DNA of 64,000 bases, from the NCBI GenBank assembly GCA_001570385.1, contig BBYL01000021.1, positions 248,001-312,000 on the forward strand, read 5' to 3'. Source of the DNA: Microtetraspora glauca (GTDB lineage: Bacteria > Actinomycetota > Actinomycetes > Streptosporangiales > Streptosporangiaceae). The notes under the pieces were generated by a model. It ran no database searches, was not told where the DNA came from, and worked only from the letters and a program-made list of their open reading frames with translations. Shown one piece after another: positions 7,409-16,160 of the stretch; positions within the stretch are counted from its first letter, which is position 1, and each line of letters begins with the position of its first letter. The position numbers and the translations under genes were made by a program.

Positions 7409-8229
7409 CGACCCCCGTCCCCCCGATCCCCCGCACCCCGGCGGCCCGGCTGCGCTGGGCCCTCGCCGACGGCTGGACCGTCACCCGGCGAGACCTCACC
7501 CACTGGCGCCACCGCCCCGGCGACGTCGCCGTCGCCCTCCTGTTCCCCGTGCTGATGGTGCTGATGTTCGGCTACCTGCTCGGCGGCGGCATCGCGGTCC
7601 CCGGCGGAGGCGACTACCGCGAGTTCCTCATGCCCGGCATGTTCGCCATGACCATGCTCTTCGGCATCGAGACCACCTTCGCCGCCGTCGCCACCGACGC
7701 CGCCAGAGGCGTCACCGACCGGTTCCGCTCCCTGCCCATGGCACCGTCGGCCGTCGTCACCGGCCGCGCCACCGCCGACATGACGCACTCCACTCTCGGC
7801 CTCGCCGTCATGATCGGATGCGGCCTGGCGGTCGGCTGGCGGTCACACGGCGACGCCGGCGACACACTGCTCGCCATCGCGCTCCTGCTCCTGCTCCGGC
7901 TCGCGTTCCTCTGGATCGGCATCTACCTCGGCCTGCTCGCACGCGGCCCCGAGTCCCTCGCGGCCGTGCAGATCCTCGTCTGGCCGGTCGGCTTCCTGTC
8001 CAACGCCTTCGTCCCGACCGCCACCATGCCGGCCTGGCTCGGCACCCTCGCCGAGTGGAACCCGCTCTCCTCCACCGTGACCGCCGTCCGCGCGCTGTTC
8101 GGCAACCCCGGCACGGGCGACTCCTGGATCGCCCAGCACGCCCTCCCGATGGCCGTCGCCTGGCCCGCGCTGCTCATCGCGATCTTCTTCCCCCTGTCCG
8201 TACGGTGTTACCGGCGACTGGACCGCTGA
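7405..8229 (+). CDS. ABC-2 type drug exporter permease
   Basis: 274 residues with six predicted membrane segments, beginning with VAVALLFPVLMVLMFGYLLG after a short cytoplasmic N-terminus. The ABC-2 signature runs through FLMPGMFAMTMLFGIETTFA and the late IEFLSNAFVP-like segment (FLSNAFVPTATMPAWL). It starts at a GTG overlapping the stop of the ATPase gene. It works with the upstream ATPase to pump a hydrophobic compound out of the cell. A strong hairpin terminator follows 22 bp after the stop. Confidence 0.87.
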   Translation: MTTPVPPIPRTPAARLRWALADGWTVTRRDLTHWRHRPGDVAVALLFPVLMVLMFGYLLGGGIAVPGGGDYREFLMPGMFAMTMLFGIETTFAAVATDAARGVTDRFRSLPMAPSAVVTGRATADMTHSTLGLAVMIGCGLAVGWRSHGDAGDTLLAIALLLLLRLAFLWIGIYLGLLARGPESLAAVQILVWPVGFLSNAFVPTATMPAWLGTLAEWNPLSSTVTAVRALFGNPGTGDSWIAQHALPMAVAWPALLIAIFFPLSVRCYRRLDR

Positions 8230-8251
8230 CCCGCGCACACCCCGTCCACAA

Positions 8252-8282
8252 AGGCGCCCCGGTCTCCGACACCGGGGCGCCT
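8252..8282 (+). terminator. Hairpin terminator of the ABC exporter operon
   Basis: A perfect 12-bp stem (AGGCGCCCCGGT with ACCGGGGCGCCT) closes a 7-nt loop. There is no T tract, as is common in actinomycetes. Confidence 0.7.
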
Positions 8283-8367
8283 CCACGTTTCCGCAGCGTA
8301 GGTCGATGATGGGAGAAGGAACCCCCCGACACCGGCACGGTGAGATCCGCAGAGAGGAGGCGCGCTC

Positions 8368-10203
8368 ATGACAGACCCGGCGCACGAGCGGGCACCACGA
8401 CACCACACGCCATCGGCGACGCGCGCCCCCGTGGACGCCTCCTCCATGGACGCCTCCTCCATGGAAAGGCCACCGGACGGACCGGCCGACGGCGCCCCAC
8501 CGCCGCCCCAACGCTCCAGCGAGCACGACGAACTGCTCCAGCGGCTCCTGCCCACCGTCGACGCCGGGCTGTACGTGCTGAACCGGTGGGCGCGGGTGGT
8601 CTACCTCAACCCCCGCGGCGAGGAACTGCTCCGCCGGTCCGCCGCGGACGTCATTGGCCACGACGCCCACGACCTGCTGCACCGGACCGCCGACGGCACG
8701 GTCGCGCAGCGCGCGGAATGCCGGCTGCTCCAGGCACTACTGTCCGGCACCACCATGCACGCCGACACCGAATGGTTCGCCCGAGGCGACGGCACCCTCC
8801 TACCGGCCTACTGCGTCAGCACCCCGTACGCCATCGACGACGACAGGAGCGGAACGGTGGTGATCTTCTCCGAACGGAGCCTGGACGAGAACAGGTCGCA
8901 CAATGCCGAACTGATCGACCTGACCGACCGCCTGGCCCTCGTCGCCGAATCCACCGTGGCCCTCACCTCCACCCTCGACATGGAGGAGGCACTGCGCCGA
9001 CTCGTCCGGCTCGTGGTCCCACGCCTCGCGGACTGGGCCGTCGTCGACCTCCTCGACGACAACGAAGAACTGCGGCGCGTGACCGTGGTGCACGACGAGA
9101 ACGGCACCATCGTGAACGTGGAGGAACTCGAAGGCCCGATGCCGCCGGTGACGGAACAGTCCCGGCAACCCCTCTCCCAGGTGCTGCTCGGAGCCCCCTC
9201 CACACTGGTCATCCCGGACATGTACGACGAACTACCCGACTCCGGAATGGCCGCCGTGCAACGCGACCTGTTCCAGACGACCGGCATGCACTCCGCGGTC
9301 ATCGCGCCGTTGAGAGGACGGCTAGGCCAGGTGCTGGGAGCCCTGACCGTGGGCCGCGCCGCCCAGCACAGGCAGTTCGGCCCCGGCGAGCTCTCCCTCG
9401 TCGACGACATCGGCCGCCGCGCCGGTCTGGCCGTCGACAACGCCCGGCTGTACGAGCGGGAACGGCGGTCGGTCGAGACCATGCAACGCCACCTGCTCCC
9501 CCCGATGCCGGAAGTCGACGACCTGCAGATGTCCGCCCGCTACATCGCGGCGCCGCACGCCTCCGAGGTCGGCGGCGACTGGTACGACGTGTTCGTCCTC
9601 CCCGACGGCGTCAGCGCCCTGGTGATCGGCGACGTGATCGGCCACGATCTCACCGCCGCCGCCCAGATGTCCCAGCTGCGCAACCTGCTCCGCGCGTACG
9701 CCTGGGAGTATCAGGGCCCGCCCAGCCTGGTGGTCGACCGCCTCGACCGGGCACTCCCGCACATCAGCACCGCCACCTTGGCCACGCTGGTGTTCGCCCG
9801 CGTCGAAGGCCCGGAAGGCGGCCCGTGGCGACTGCACTGGACCAGCGCGGGCCATCCGCCGCCGTTGCTGGTGACCGAGAACGGCAAGGTGTCCTTCCTC
9901 GAGGACGGGCAGGGCCTCCTGCTCGGCACCGACGTGGCCACAGAACGACCCGACGCCACGGCGCCGCTGCCGCCCAAGGCCACGCTCGTGCTCTACACGG
10001 ACGGCCTGATCGAGTCGCCGAACGAGTCGATCGACCGGGGAATGGCCCACCTCGGCCGCCACGCCGCCTCGCTCGCCCGCCGACCGCTCGGGGCCTTCTG
10101 CGACCAACTCATCGCCCGGGCCCGCCCGGCCGACAACGAGGACGACATCGCCCTGCTCGCCCTCCGCCTGCCGGCCTCGCCGGTCCGTAAGCAGCCGACC
10201 TAG
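8368..10203 (+). CDS. PAS-GAF-SpoIIE (PP2C-type) protein phosphatase
   Basis: 611 residues. A PAS domain spans roughly 50-175 (LPTVDAGLYVLNRWARVVYL, then NPRGEELLRRSAADVIGHDA). A GAF domain spans about 195-365. The C-terminal SpoIIE phosphatase begins near 385, with metal-ligand motifs VGGDWYDVF and VIGDVIGHDL and a later LVLYTDGLIE. These are sensors that dephosphorylate anti-anti-sigma factors and so feed into sigma-factor partner switching. No kinase domain or anti-sigma gene is adjacent, so the partner is encoded elsewhere. A GAGGAGG site precedes the ATG. The N-terminus contains two tandem copies of the 15-bp unit coding DASSM. The stop overlaps the convergent hxlR stop by 3 bp. Confidence 0.85.
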   Translation: MTDPAHERAPRHHTPSATRAPVDASSMDASSMERPPDGPADGAPPPPQRSSEHDELLQRLLPTVDAGLYVLNRWARVVYLNPRGEELLRRSAADVIGHDAHDLLHRTADGTVAQRAECRLLQALLSGTTMHADTEWFARGDGTLLPAYCVSTPYAIDDDRSGTVVIFSERSLDENRSHNAELIDLTDRLALVAESTVALTSTLDMEEALRRLVRLVVPRLADWAVVDLLDDNEELRRVTVVHDENGTIVNVEELEGPMPPVTEQSRQPLSQVLLGAPSTLVIPDMYDELPDSGMAAVQRDLFQTTGMHSAVIAPLRGRLGQVLGALTVGRAAQHRQFGPGELSLVDDIGRRAGLAVDNARLYERERRSVETMQRHLLPPMPEVDDLQMSARYIAAPHASEVGGDWYDVFVLPDGVSALVIGDVIGHDLTAAAQMSQLRNLLRAYAWEYQGPPSLVVDRLDRALPHISTATLATLVFARVEGPEGGPWRLHWTSAGHPPPLLVTENGKVSFLEDGQGLLLGTDVATERPDATAPLPPKATLVLYTDGLIESPNESIDRGMAHLGRHAASLARRPLGAFCDQLIARARPADNEDDIALLALRLPASPVRKQPT

Positions 10204-10640
10204 GGCCGGGGCTGGTCGATGCGCAGCACCGACATCCCCTCGGGACGTACGGGCTCGTGGCAGTGCGCGCAGACCGTGACCGGGCGCAGGACCTCGCCGC
10301 ACTCGTGCTCCCAGACGGTGGGCGGATCCCCTTCGGTGACATAGCGGTCGCCCCAGGCCATCAGCGTGAGCAGTACCGCATGGAGCGCCTGACCGGCCTC
10401 GGTGAGAACGTACTCGTAGCGCGGCGGATGCTCTTCGTACTGCTCCCGCTCCAGCAGGCCGACGTCGACGAGCTTGCGCAGACGGACGGCGAGGATGTCG
10501 CGGCTGGCACCGGTGTTGCGGGCGATCTGGTCGAAGCGCCGCACCCCGAGCAAGATCTCACGCATGGCGAGCATGCTCCATCGCTCGCCGACGACCGCGA
10601 GCGCGTTGGCGATCGAACACTCCCGGGGACGGGACGGCAT
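10200..10640 (-). CDS. HxlR-family transcriptional regulator
   Basis: 146 residues with the HxlR winged helix: ECSIANALAVVGERWSMLAM, then REILLGVRRFDQIARNTGAS, and a wing in YEEHPPRYEYVLTEAG. The C-terminal tail holds a Cys/His group (HECGEVLRPVTVCAHCHEP) that could bind zinc, a feature of some long HxlR proteins. It is divergent from the thiolase at 10747 and probably controls it through the repeated sequence between them. Confidence 0.85.
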   Translation of the reverse strand: MPSRPRECSIANALAVVGERWSMLAMREILLGVRRFDQIARNTGASRDILAVRLRKLVDVGLLEREQYEEHPPRYEYVLTEAGQALHAVLLTLMAWGDRYVTEGDPPTVWEHECGEVLRPVTVCAHCHEPVRPEGMSVLRIDQPRP

Positions 10641-10679
10641 GGCGGCTACCTCCTTGACTTCTCGACAGTCGGGTCGGTC

Positions 10680-10726
10680 TTGATTTCCAACTTAGTCCGT
10701 GACATTGTGCGTTTGATTATCCAACT
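10680..10726. promoter_or_regulatory. Direct repeat, candidate HxlR binding sites
   Basis: TTGATTTCCAACT at 10680 and TTGATTATCCAACT at 10713 are nearly identical and 33 bp apart, close to three helical turns. Both lie on the same strand in the 106-bp gap between the divergent hxlR and thiolase genes. Confidence 0.5.
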
Positions 10727-10746
10727 CACTCGGCATGGAGGCAAGC

Positions 10747-11928
10747 ATGCGAGACGCGGTGATCGTCGAGGTCGCACGGACACCGATCGGCAAGGGAAAA
10801 CCGGGCGGAGCGCTGCACCAAGTGCACCCCGTGGACCTCCTCGCCCACGCGATTCGCGCGGTGGTCGAGCGCACAGGCATCGCCCCTGACTCGATCGACG
10901 ACGTGATCGGCGGCTGCGTGGACCAAGTAGGCGAGCAGGCACAGAACACCACGCGATGGGCGGCGCTGTCAGCCGGACTTCCGGAGAGCGTCCCGGCGAC
11001 CACGGTGGACCGCCAGTGCGGCAGCGGCCAGCAGGCCGTGCACTTCGCCGCCCAAGGCGTTCTCGCCGGCGCGTACGACACGGTGATCGCCTGCGGCGTC
11101 GAGTCGATGAGCCGGGTACCTATGTGGTCCAACGTGCCACCCGGCACCGACCCCTTCGGCCCTGGCGTGGCCGCCCGCTACGCGGACGGGCTGGTACCGC
11201 AGGGAATCAGCGCCGAACTGATCGCCGCGAAATGGTCGCTGAGCCGACAGGAGATGGACGCCTACGCGGTGGAGTCGCATCGGCGCGCCGCACGGGCCAC
11301 CGCCGACGGAGCGTTCACCGACGAGATCGCGGCGATCCGCGTCGCCGACGACCTGGTCCGTCACGACGAGTCGATCCGGCCGGGCACGACACCCGAGGTG
11401 CTGTCCGGACTGAAGCCCGCCTACTACGACCCCGCCATGGCGGAGCGGTACCCGCAGATCGACTGGTCGGTCACCGCGGGCAACTCGTGTCCCGTCAACG
11501 ACGGCGCCTCGGCGGTGCTGATCACCACGAGCGAGAACGCCGCCAGGCTGGGGCTGCGGCCGAAGGCCCGGCTGCACAGCTTCGCCGTCATCGGATCCGA
11601 CCCGCTCCTGATGCTCACCGGGATCATCCCCGCCACCGAGAAGGTCCTGCGCAGAGCGGGACTACACCTGGACGACATCGACCTGTTCGAGGTGAACGAG
11701 GCGTTCGCCGCCGTCGTCCTCGCCTGGATCCGGGAGACCGGCGCCGATCCGGCGAAGGTCAACGTCCACGGCGGCGCCATCGCACTGGGCCACCCACTCG
11801 GGGCCAGCGGCGCCCGCCTGATGAGCACCCTGGTCAACGCGATGCCCCGCCACGGCGCGCGCTACGCGTTGCAGACCATGTGCGAGGGCGGCGGCATGGC
11901 CAATGCCGTCATCCTTGAGGCCCTGTGA
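10747..11928 (+). CDS. Acetyl-CoA C-acyltransferase (thiolase)
   Basis: 393 residues, normal thiolase length. Cys91 in DRQCGSGQQA is the acyl-accepting nucleophile, NEAFAAV carries the conserved Asn-Glu, GGAIALGHPLGASG holds the active-site histidine, and MCEGGGMANA holds the second catalytic cysteine. The enzyme condenses or cleaves 3-ketoacyl-CoA. The ATG at 10747 has GGAGG six bases upstream; the in-frame ATG at 10735 contains that ribosome site and is rejected. The gene is monocistronic and divergent from hxlR. Confidence 0.88.
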   Translation: MRDAVIVEVARTPIGKGKPGGALHQVHPVDLLAHAIRAVVERTGIAPDSIDDVIGGCVDQVGEQAQNTTRWAALSAGLPESVPATTVDRQCGSGQQAVHFAAQGVLAGAYDTVIACGVESMSRVPMWSNVPPGTDPFGPGVAARYADGLVPQGISAELIAAKWSLSRQEMDAYAVESHRRAARATADGAFTDEIAAIRVADDLVRHDESIRPGTTPEVLSGLKPAYYDPAMAERYPQIDWSVTAGNSCPVNDGASAVLITTSENAARLGLRPKARLHSFAVIGSDPLLMLTGIIPATEKVLRRAGLHLDDIDLFEVNEAFAAVVLAWIRETGADPAKVNVHGGAIALGHPLGASGARLMSTLVNAMPRHGARYALQTMCEGGGMANAVILEAL

Positions 11929-11973
11929 CCGTGATTCCGCTGAACCTCCAGCACGACGAGCCGAGCCGGACGA

Positions 11974-12726
11974 TCAGAGCGGATCCCACGGGAGGCGCTC
12001 GTAAAGATCACGCACTCGGTTCATCGCCCGCTCGTCCACTTTCAGCTCCACGTCGTCCACCCGGCCGACCGCGACGACACCTCGCGAATTGGCGAGGAAG
12101 ACCGCGTCATATCCGGGCAGATCCGCCACCCTCAGCACGCGGCGCTCCTGACGTCCCCCCTCGTGTTCCAGCGCCCGCTCCAGCAGCTGCATCGTGATGC
12201 CGCGCAGCATCGGAGCCTGCGGCCAGACCACGGTGTCGCCGACGACACAGCCCACGTTGGTGATCGATCCTTCCGCGATCACACCGTCCGCAGTGGTCAG
12301 CAGCGCCTCGTCGAACCCCTCGGCCTCCACCCGAAGCCCGAGATAGTGCTGCGGGAAACCGCCGACATGCTTGATATGCGGGAGAAACCGCTGGTAGACG
12401 ACCGACCGCACACTCTGCGGGATCCGGGCCATCTCGTACGGCGGCCCCGCCGTGGCGAACACGTGCGGGACGTCGCCCTCCGACAGGATGTACACGCGGA
12501 CGCCGGCGTCCCGGATGTCCTCCCCCAGGACCGCCGCGATCGAGCCGAGTACCTCCTCAGGGCCGGGCACGACATCGAACAGCTCGCGGCTGGCCGCCTC
12601 CAGCCGGGCCAGGTGCAGGTCGAGCCCGCGCACTCTCCGGTCCCTGACCTGCATGGCGGTGAAATGTCCGTATCTCGCGTACATCGCGAGGGTGACATCG
12701 GCCCCCACGACCCGCCCGTCGATCAC
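11974..12726 (-). CDS. Class IV aminotransferase / aminodeoxychorismate-lyase-like protein
   Basis: 250 residues of the PLP-dependent BCAT/ADCL fold. The lysine in LPHIKHVGGF is the likely PLP anchor, and VIAEGSITNVG carries the glutamate and the turn that bind the cofactor ring and phosphate. Members include branched-chain and D-amino-acid transaminases and 4-amino-4-deoxychorismate lyase. No folate or branched-chain gene is adjacent, so specificity is open. The GTG at 12726 has no clear Shine-Dalgarno. It stands alone, convergent with the thiolase. Confidence 0.75.
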   Translation of the reverse strand: MIDGRVVGADVTLAMYARYGHFTAMQVRDRRVRGLDLHLARLEAASRELFDVVPGPEEVLGSIAAVLGEDIRDAGVRVYILSEGDVPHVFATAGPPYEMARIPQSVRSVVYQRFLPHIKHVGGFPQHYLGLRVEAEGFDEALLTTADGVIAEGSITNVGCVVGDTVVWPQAPMLRGITMQLLERALEHEGGRQERRVLRVADLPGYDAVFLANSRGVVAVGRVDDVELKVDERAMNRVRDLYERLPWDPL

Positions 12727-13137
12727 AACGCGCTTGATGTTGATCAGCCCCTTCCGGCCGGGAACGATCCTCGAACCGCATGCCCACCGTACCGAGGGCG
12801 CGGATCGCCGTCAGGACGCTCGTACAGCGGCGACGGACACGGCGGACAGGTGAGACTCGGCCTGGGACTCGGCCGGTCGCCGCCCCATCCGCGTGGTGAC
12901 ACCCGGCTCCGCAGCCGGTCGGCCCCTCTGAACAGCCTCGATCGACAACCTCGACGCGGCGAGACGAGGCCGGGCTGGGCTGGGCGCGCAGAGCGGCGCG
13001 CCGGCCGACATCCCCGCCGTCGTCCAGCGAGTCATCCGTCGATCGCGCCGCTGTCGATGGGGTTTTGGGTGGCCTGAGAGGATTTTCGAACGACCCGGCG
13101 CCTTTACATTGTAGATTCATTATATGATCGGCGAGCG
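12727..13137. other. 410-bp intergenic stretch with no recognisable gene
   Basis: GC-rich sequence with no open frame showing family resemblance on either strand. The only features I see are an AT-richer end from about 13050 and the 25-bp element at 13098-13122 just before the recombinase start. Confidence 0.5.
13098..13122 (+). repeat. 25-bp repeated element, copy A
   Basis: GCGCCTTTACA, then T, then TGTAGATTCATTA; the second copy at 35435-35459 differs only at the central base (A). The core TACA-N-TGTA is a palindrome. Copy A ends 15 bp before the recombinase gene, copy B lies upstream of yigZ, and both are on the plus strand. Confidence 0.7.
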
Positions 13138-14097
13138 ATGAACTTCCCAGCCGTGCCGGAACCGCTTCCTCCCGCGAGGCCCCGGGCCGATCCTTACCAC
13201 GCCTACCTGGACGCCCTCCCCAGCCCCGAGTCGAAGCGGACCATGCGCGGCTGCCTCGACCGTGTCGCCCGCCTCATCACCGGCGATCCCCACGCCACCG
13301 GGGCGGGGCAGCCGTGGGAGCGCCTCCGCTACGAGCACACCATCCGGCTCCGTACGGCGATGCGCGAGCAGGGGTGGTCCCCCTCGCACGTGAACAAGCA
13401 TCTGGTCGCCCTGCGGCGGGTGCTCAAGGAAGCCTGGCGGCTCGGCCTGATGACCAGCGAGGACTACCAGCGGGCGGCCGACCTGCCGGCCTACAAGCAC
13501 ACCCGGGTGCCCGCGGGGCAGCATGTCCCGCCAGAGGTGCTGGGAGCCGCACTCGCGGCCTGTGACGACGACGACTCCCCCACCGGCCTGCGGGACGGCG
13601 CCATGCTCGCCGTGCTGTACTCCACCGGCTGCCGACGGGCGGAGCTGGCCGGGCTCGCCCTGGCCGACTTCGACTCCGCGTCCCGATCGCTTCGCGTACG
13701 CGGTAAGGGCGACAAGGAGCGGCTCGTCTATCTGACCGCTCCCGCGGTCGCGCGGCTGGAGTTGTGGCTCTCGGCGCGCGGACGGGACGCCGGGCCGCTG
13801 TTCTGCGCGATCAACAAGGCCGGCCGGCTGCGCCGCACCCACATGAGCGGGCAGGCGGTCTCCGACATCGTGGCCCGCCGCCTCTCCGACGCGGGTGCCA
13901 CCAAGAGGACACCGCACGACTTCCGGCGGACCTTCATCGGCGAGCTGCTCGACGCGGGCGTCGACCTCGCCACCACGCAGGCCCTGGTCGGCCACGCCTC
14001 CCCCGCGACCACCGCACGGTACGACCGGCGTCCCGAGCGGCGCCGCCGGGAGGCCGTGGACCGCCTGGAGATGCCCCCGGCCAAACCACTGCGCTGA
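13138..14097 (+). CDS. Tyrosine site-specific recombinase (XerD/phage integrase type)
   Basis: 319 residues with an intact catalytic set: Arg166 (GCRRAELAGL), Lys190 (RGKGDKERL), His260-x-x-Arg263 (PHDFRRTF), His286 (VGHASPATT) and the tyrosine nucleophile Tyr295 (ARYDR). The N-terminal part (about 20-120) is a SAM-like core-binding domain. The short size and lack of an arm-binding domain resemble XerC/XerD-like or orphan integrases rather than lambda integrase. No excisionase, phage or plasmid genes are next to it. Only a weak ribosome site precedes the ATG. It sits 15 bp downstream of a 25-bp sequence that recurs at 35435, a possible recombination site. Confidence 0.85.
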   Translation: MNFPAVPEPLPPARPRADPYHAYLDALPSPESKRTMRGCLDRVARLITGDPHATGAGQPWERLRYEHTIRLRTAMREQGWSPSHVNKHLVALRRVLKEAWRLGLMTSEDYQRAADLPAYKHTRVPAGQHVPPEVLGAALAACDDDDSPTGLRDGAMLAVLYSTGCRRAELAGLALADFDSASRSLRVRGKGDKERLVYLTAPAVARLELWLSARGRDAGPLFCAINKAGRLRRTHMSGQAVSDIVARRLSDAGATKRTPHDFRRTFIGELLDAGVDLATTQALVGHASPATTARYDRRPERRRREAVDRLEMPPAKPLR

Positions 14098-14157
14098 ATC
14101 GTGTTTCGTGGATCTCCGCCGTGCCGAGGGTCCGAAACACTCCTTAGTGGTTGAAGA

Positions 14158-14682
14158 TCAAGCTGGGCCGACGCGGTAGAGGACGTGGCGGCGCAGCGGG
14201 CTGTCCTCGGCCAGCGCCGGGTGATCGAAGTCGCCTTCGGGGTCACGGGTCATGCCGATGCGCTCCATGACCCGCTGGGAGCGCATGTTCTGCCTCGCCG
14301 TGAACGAGACGATCTCCTTCAGCCCGAGCTCGCCGAAGCCGTGCCGCAGCGCGGCCCGAGCCGCCTCGGTCGCGTAGCCGTGACCCCACGCGGACCGGGC
14401 CAGCCGCCAGCCGATCTCGACGCAGGGCGTGAAATGCGCGGTGAACCGCGGAACCGAGAGCCCGGTGAACCCGATGAACGTCCCGGACAACTCGACGGCC
14501 CACAGTCCGAACCCGCAATCGTCGAACTCGGCCGCGACGCGGTCGGCGAGGGCGTCGCTCCTCTCCCGCGTCAGCGTGGCCGGGAAGTACTCCATCACCT
14601 CGGGGTCGGCGTTCAGCGCCGCGAACGGCTCGCGGTCTTTCTCCTGCCAGCGCCGCAGCACCAGCCGCTCGGTCTCGATCAT
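14158..14682 (-). CDS. GNAT-family N-acetyltransferase (RimJ/RimL-like)
   Basis: 174 residues from MIETERLVLRRW, the standard start of the Acetyltransf_3 family. The acetyl-CoA loop is ARSAWGHGYATEAARAAL (Q/RxxGxG/A type), followed by IVSFTARQNMRSQRVMERIGM, the usual catalytic C-terminal block. The frame continues upstream to 14757, but homology begins at the ATG at 14682, which is 6 nt after a TACCGT -10 hexamer and so fits a leaderless transcript. It acetylates an amine or protein N-terminus; the target is unknown. Confidence 0.82.
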   Translation of the reverse strand: MIETERLVLRRWQEKDREPFAALNADPEVMEYFPATLTRERSDALADRVAAEFDDCGFGLWAVELSGTFIGFTGLSVPRFTAHFTPCVEIGWRLARSAWGHGYATEAARAALRHGFGELGLKEIVSFTARQNMRSQRVMERIGMTRDPEGDFDHPALAEDSPLRRHVLYRVGPA

Positions 14683-14983
14683 CCGTTCACGGTACCGGCA
14701 GATGTGGTACCGGGGCCCCTGGCCCTGCCGGCCCCTACCGCGGTGCTGGCCGCACATATCGGGCGACTGTCCGTTCGCACGCCTCCCGCATCGGGGGAAA
14801 CACCTGGTCGGGGGACCAGGACATCGCTGGGGACATCGCCGGGCCCGGGATCAGGCGGTCGGACCGTCTCTCCGGCGCGACCCGACGCGTAGGTCCGGCA
14901 TCCGGGATCCGGCCATCCGGGCCTTGGCAAGGGGCGTCCGGACGGGTCAAAGTGAAACACCGTTTCCCAAGGAGGGTCGCGCA

Positions 14984-15802
14984 GTGCATTATGTAATCAT
15001 CGGCTGCGGCAACGTGGGCATGGAACTCGCACGCCGCTGGACCGCCGCCGGTCACCGGGTGACCGGGACCACCACCTCGGCCAGGCGCATCGGGGAGATC
15101 CAGCAGGCCTGCTCCACCGTCGTGGTGCTGCGCGGCAGCGACCGGGCGGCCGTGGAACAGGCGACGAGCGACGCGGACGCCGTCGTGCTGACGATGAGCC
15201 CCCGCATCACCCGATCCTTCGATGCCCGGCAGCGGGTCGCCGAGTACGCGGACACTCTCACCGCCAGCGCGCGGACCGCCGTCGCGGCGCATCCCCGGGT
15301 CGTCTTCACGAGTTCCGTCTCCGTATACGGAGCCGGCACCGGATCCCTGGTGGACGAATCCACCCCGACCACCGATGACCCGGACGCCTCGCCGCGTAGT
15401 TTCGTCGCCGCGGAGGAGGCCGTCCTGGCGACACCGCAAGGGGCGGTGGTCCGCATTCCCGACGTGTACGGACACTCGCGCGACATGGACTATCCGACCC
15501 GGGTGAAGTTCGCCCACGAGGCACTCGGCGGCAGCGTCCCCTTCTCGGCCGACGCCCTGCTGTACAGAATCGACTACCGGGACGCGGCGGCCGCACTCGA
15601 CTTCGTCGTGTCCGAGGGCCTCACCGGGATCTTCAACGCCGTCCCCGACGCGATCCTGCCCCCCACCAACGCCTCGGCGTTCGGCGAGATCTGCGCGGCC
15701 GAGGGCTGGCCCGAGCTGAGCTATCGGGGGGAGATCAAGACGCCGACCATACCGGTGACCTCCGCGAGGCTGCGGGCCGCCGGGTTCGAGTTCGTCCACT
15801 GA
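14984..15802 (+). CDS. NAD(P)-dependent epimerase/dehydratase-like (SDR) protein
   Basis: 272 residues. The N-terminal Rossmann motif is VIIGCGNVGMELARRWTAAG and the segment VVFTSSVSVYGAGTG resembles the catalytic serine strand of extended SDRs, but the usual YxxxK is not obvious in the following region (PRSFVAAEEAVLAT). It is therefore an atypical SDR, perhaps a NmrA- or YeeZ-type protein. The GTG at 14984 has a strong AAGGAGGG site 7 nt upstream, which decides the start against the longer open frame. No pathway partner is adjacent. The 124-bp repeat follows the stop. Confidence 0.75.
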   Translation: MHYVIIGCGNVGMELARRWTAAGHRVTGTTTSARRIGEIQQACSTVVVLRGSDRAAVEQATSDADAVVLTMSPRITRSFDARQRVAEYADTLTASARTAVAAHPRVVFTSSVSVYGAGTGSLVDESTPTTDDPDASPRSFVAAEEAVLATPQGAVVRIPDVYGHSRDMDYPTRVKFAHEALGGSVPFSADALLYRIDYRDAAAALDFVVSEGLTGIFNAVPDAILPPTNASAFGEICAAEGWPELSYRGEIKTPTIPVTSARLRAAGFEFVH

Positions 15803-15846
15803 CGGCGTATCTCTCTCGCTCTCAGGCGGCGCGCGCCCCCACCGCC

Positions 15847-15970
15847 CAATCGTCACAATAAACCGGCACAAAAGGGATATTTCTCGATATAGCGATAGGG
15901 CTCTGACGCGCCGAGATCCGGGGAACCGGAATGACCACCGCCGGGCGTCCGTCAGGCATTGGTAATGCCG
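15847..15970 (+). repeat. 124-bp intergenic repeat, copy 1
   Basis: Begins CAATCGTCACAATAAA and ends with GGTAATGCCG. A second copy at 17652-17773 matches at about 93% by eye (six substitutions, two single-base gaps). It is AT-richer than its surroundings. Neither strand has a frame conserved between copies, so it is not coding. It follows directly after a gene end in both places. Confidence 0.85.
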
Positions 15971-15993
15971 GTTACTCCTTAGCCTGACGGACG
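15946..15993 (+). terminator. Long hairpin at the right edge of repeat copy 1
   Basis: Perfect 12-bp arms CGTCCGTCAGGC and GCCTGACGGACG flank a 24-nt loop that itself contains the small hairpin GGCATTGGTAATGCC. It may end transcripts of the epimerase gene. The right arm is missing from repeat copy 2. Confidence 0.5.
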
Positions 15994-16160
15994 ACGGCAA
16001 GCCTTCGGTGAGCGCGTTTCCGCAGCTCAGCCCGCGAAATTTTCGGTCCCTCATGCTGACCGGAAATGGCCGTAACCCCGACCGGGCTAACGATCCGATC
16101 ACCGCGACTCTGGCCAGGTAACCCCGCCGGGAGAATCATCCGTCCCCAAGGACAACCGAG

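Noticed and set aside
5626..8229. An 867-codon open frame covering the TetR and ABC genes
   Set aside because: Its first two-thirds are an Arg/Pro-rich antisense or shifted-frame product of tetR and the ATPase. Only the last 274 codons (the permease, 7405-8229) are real.
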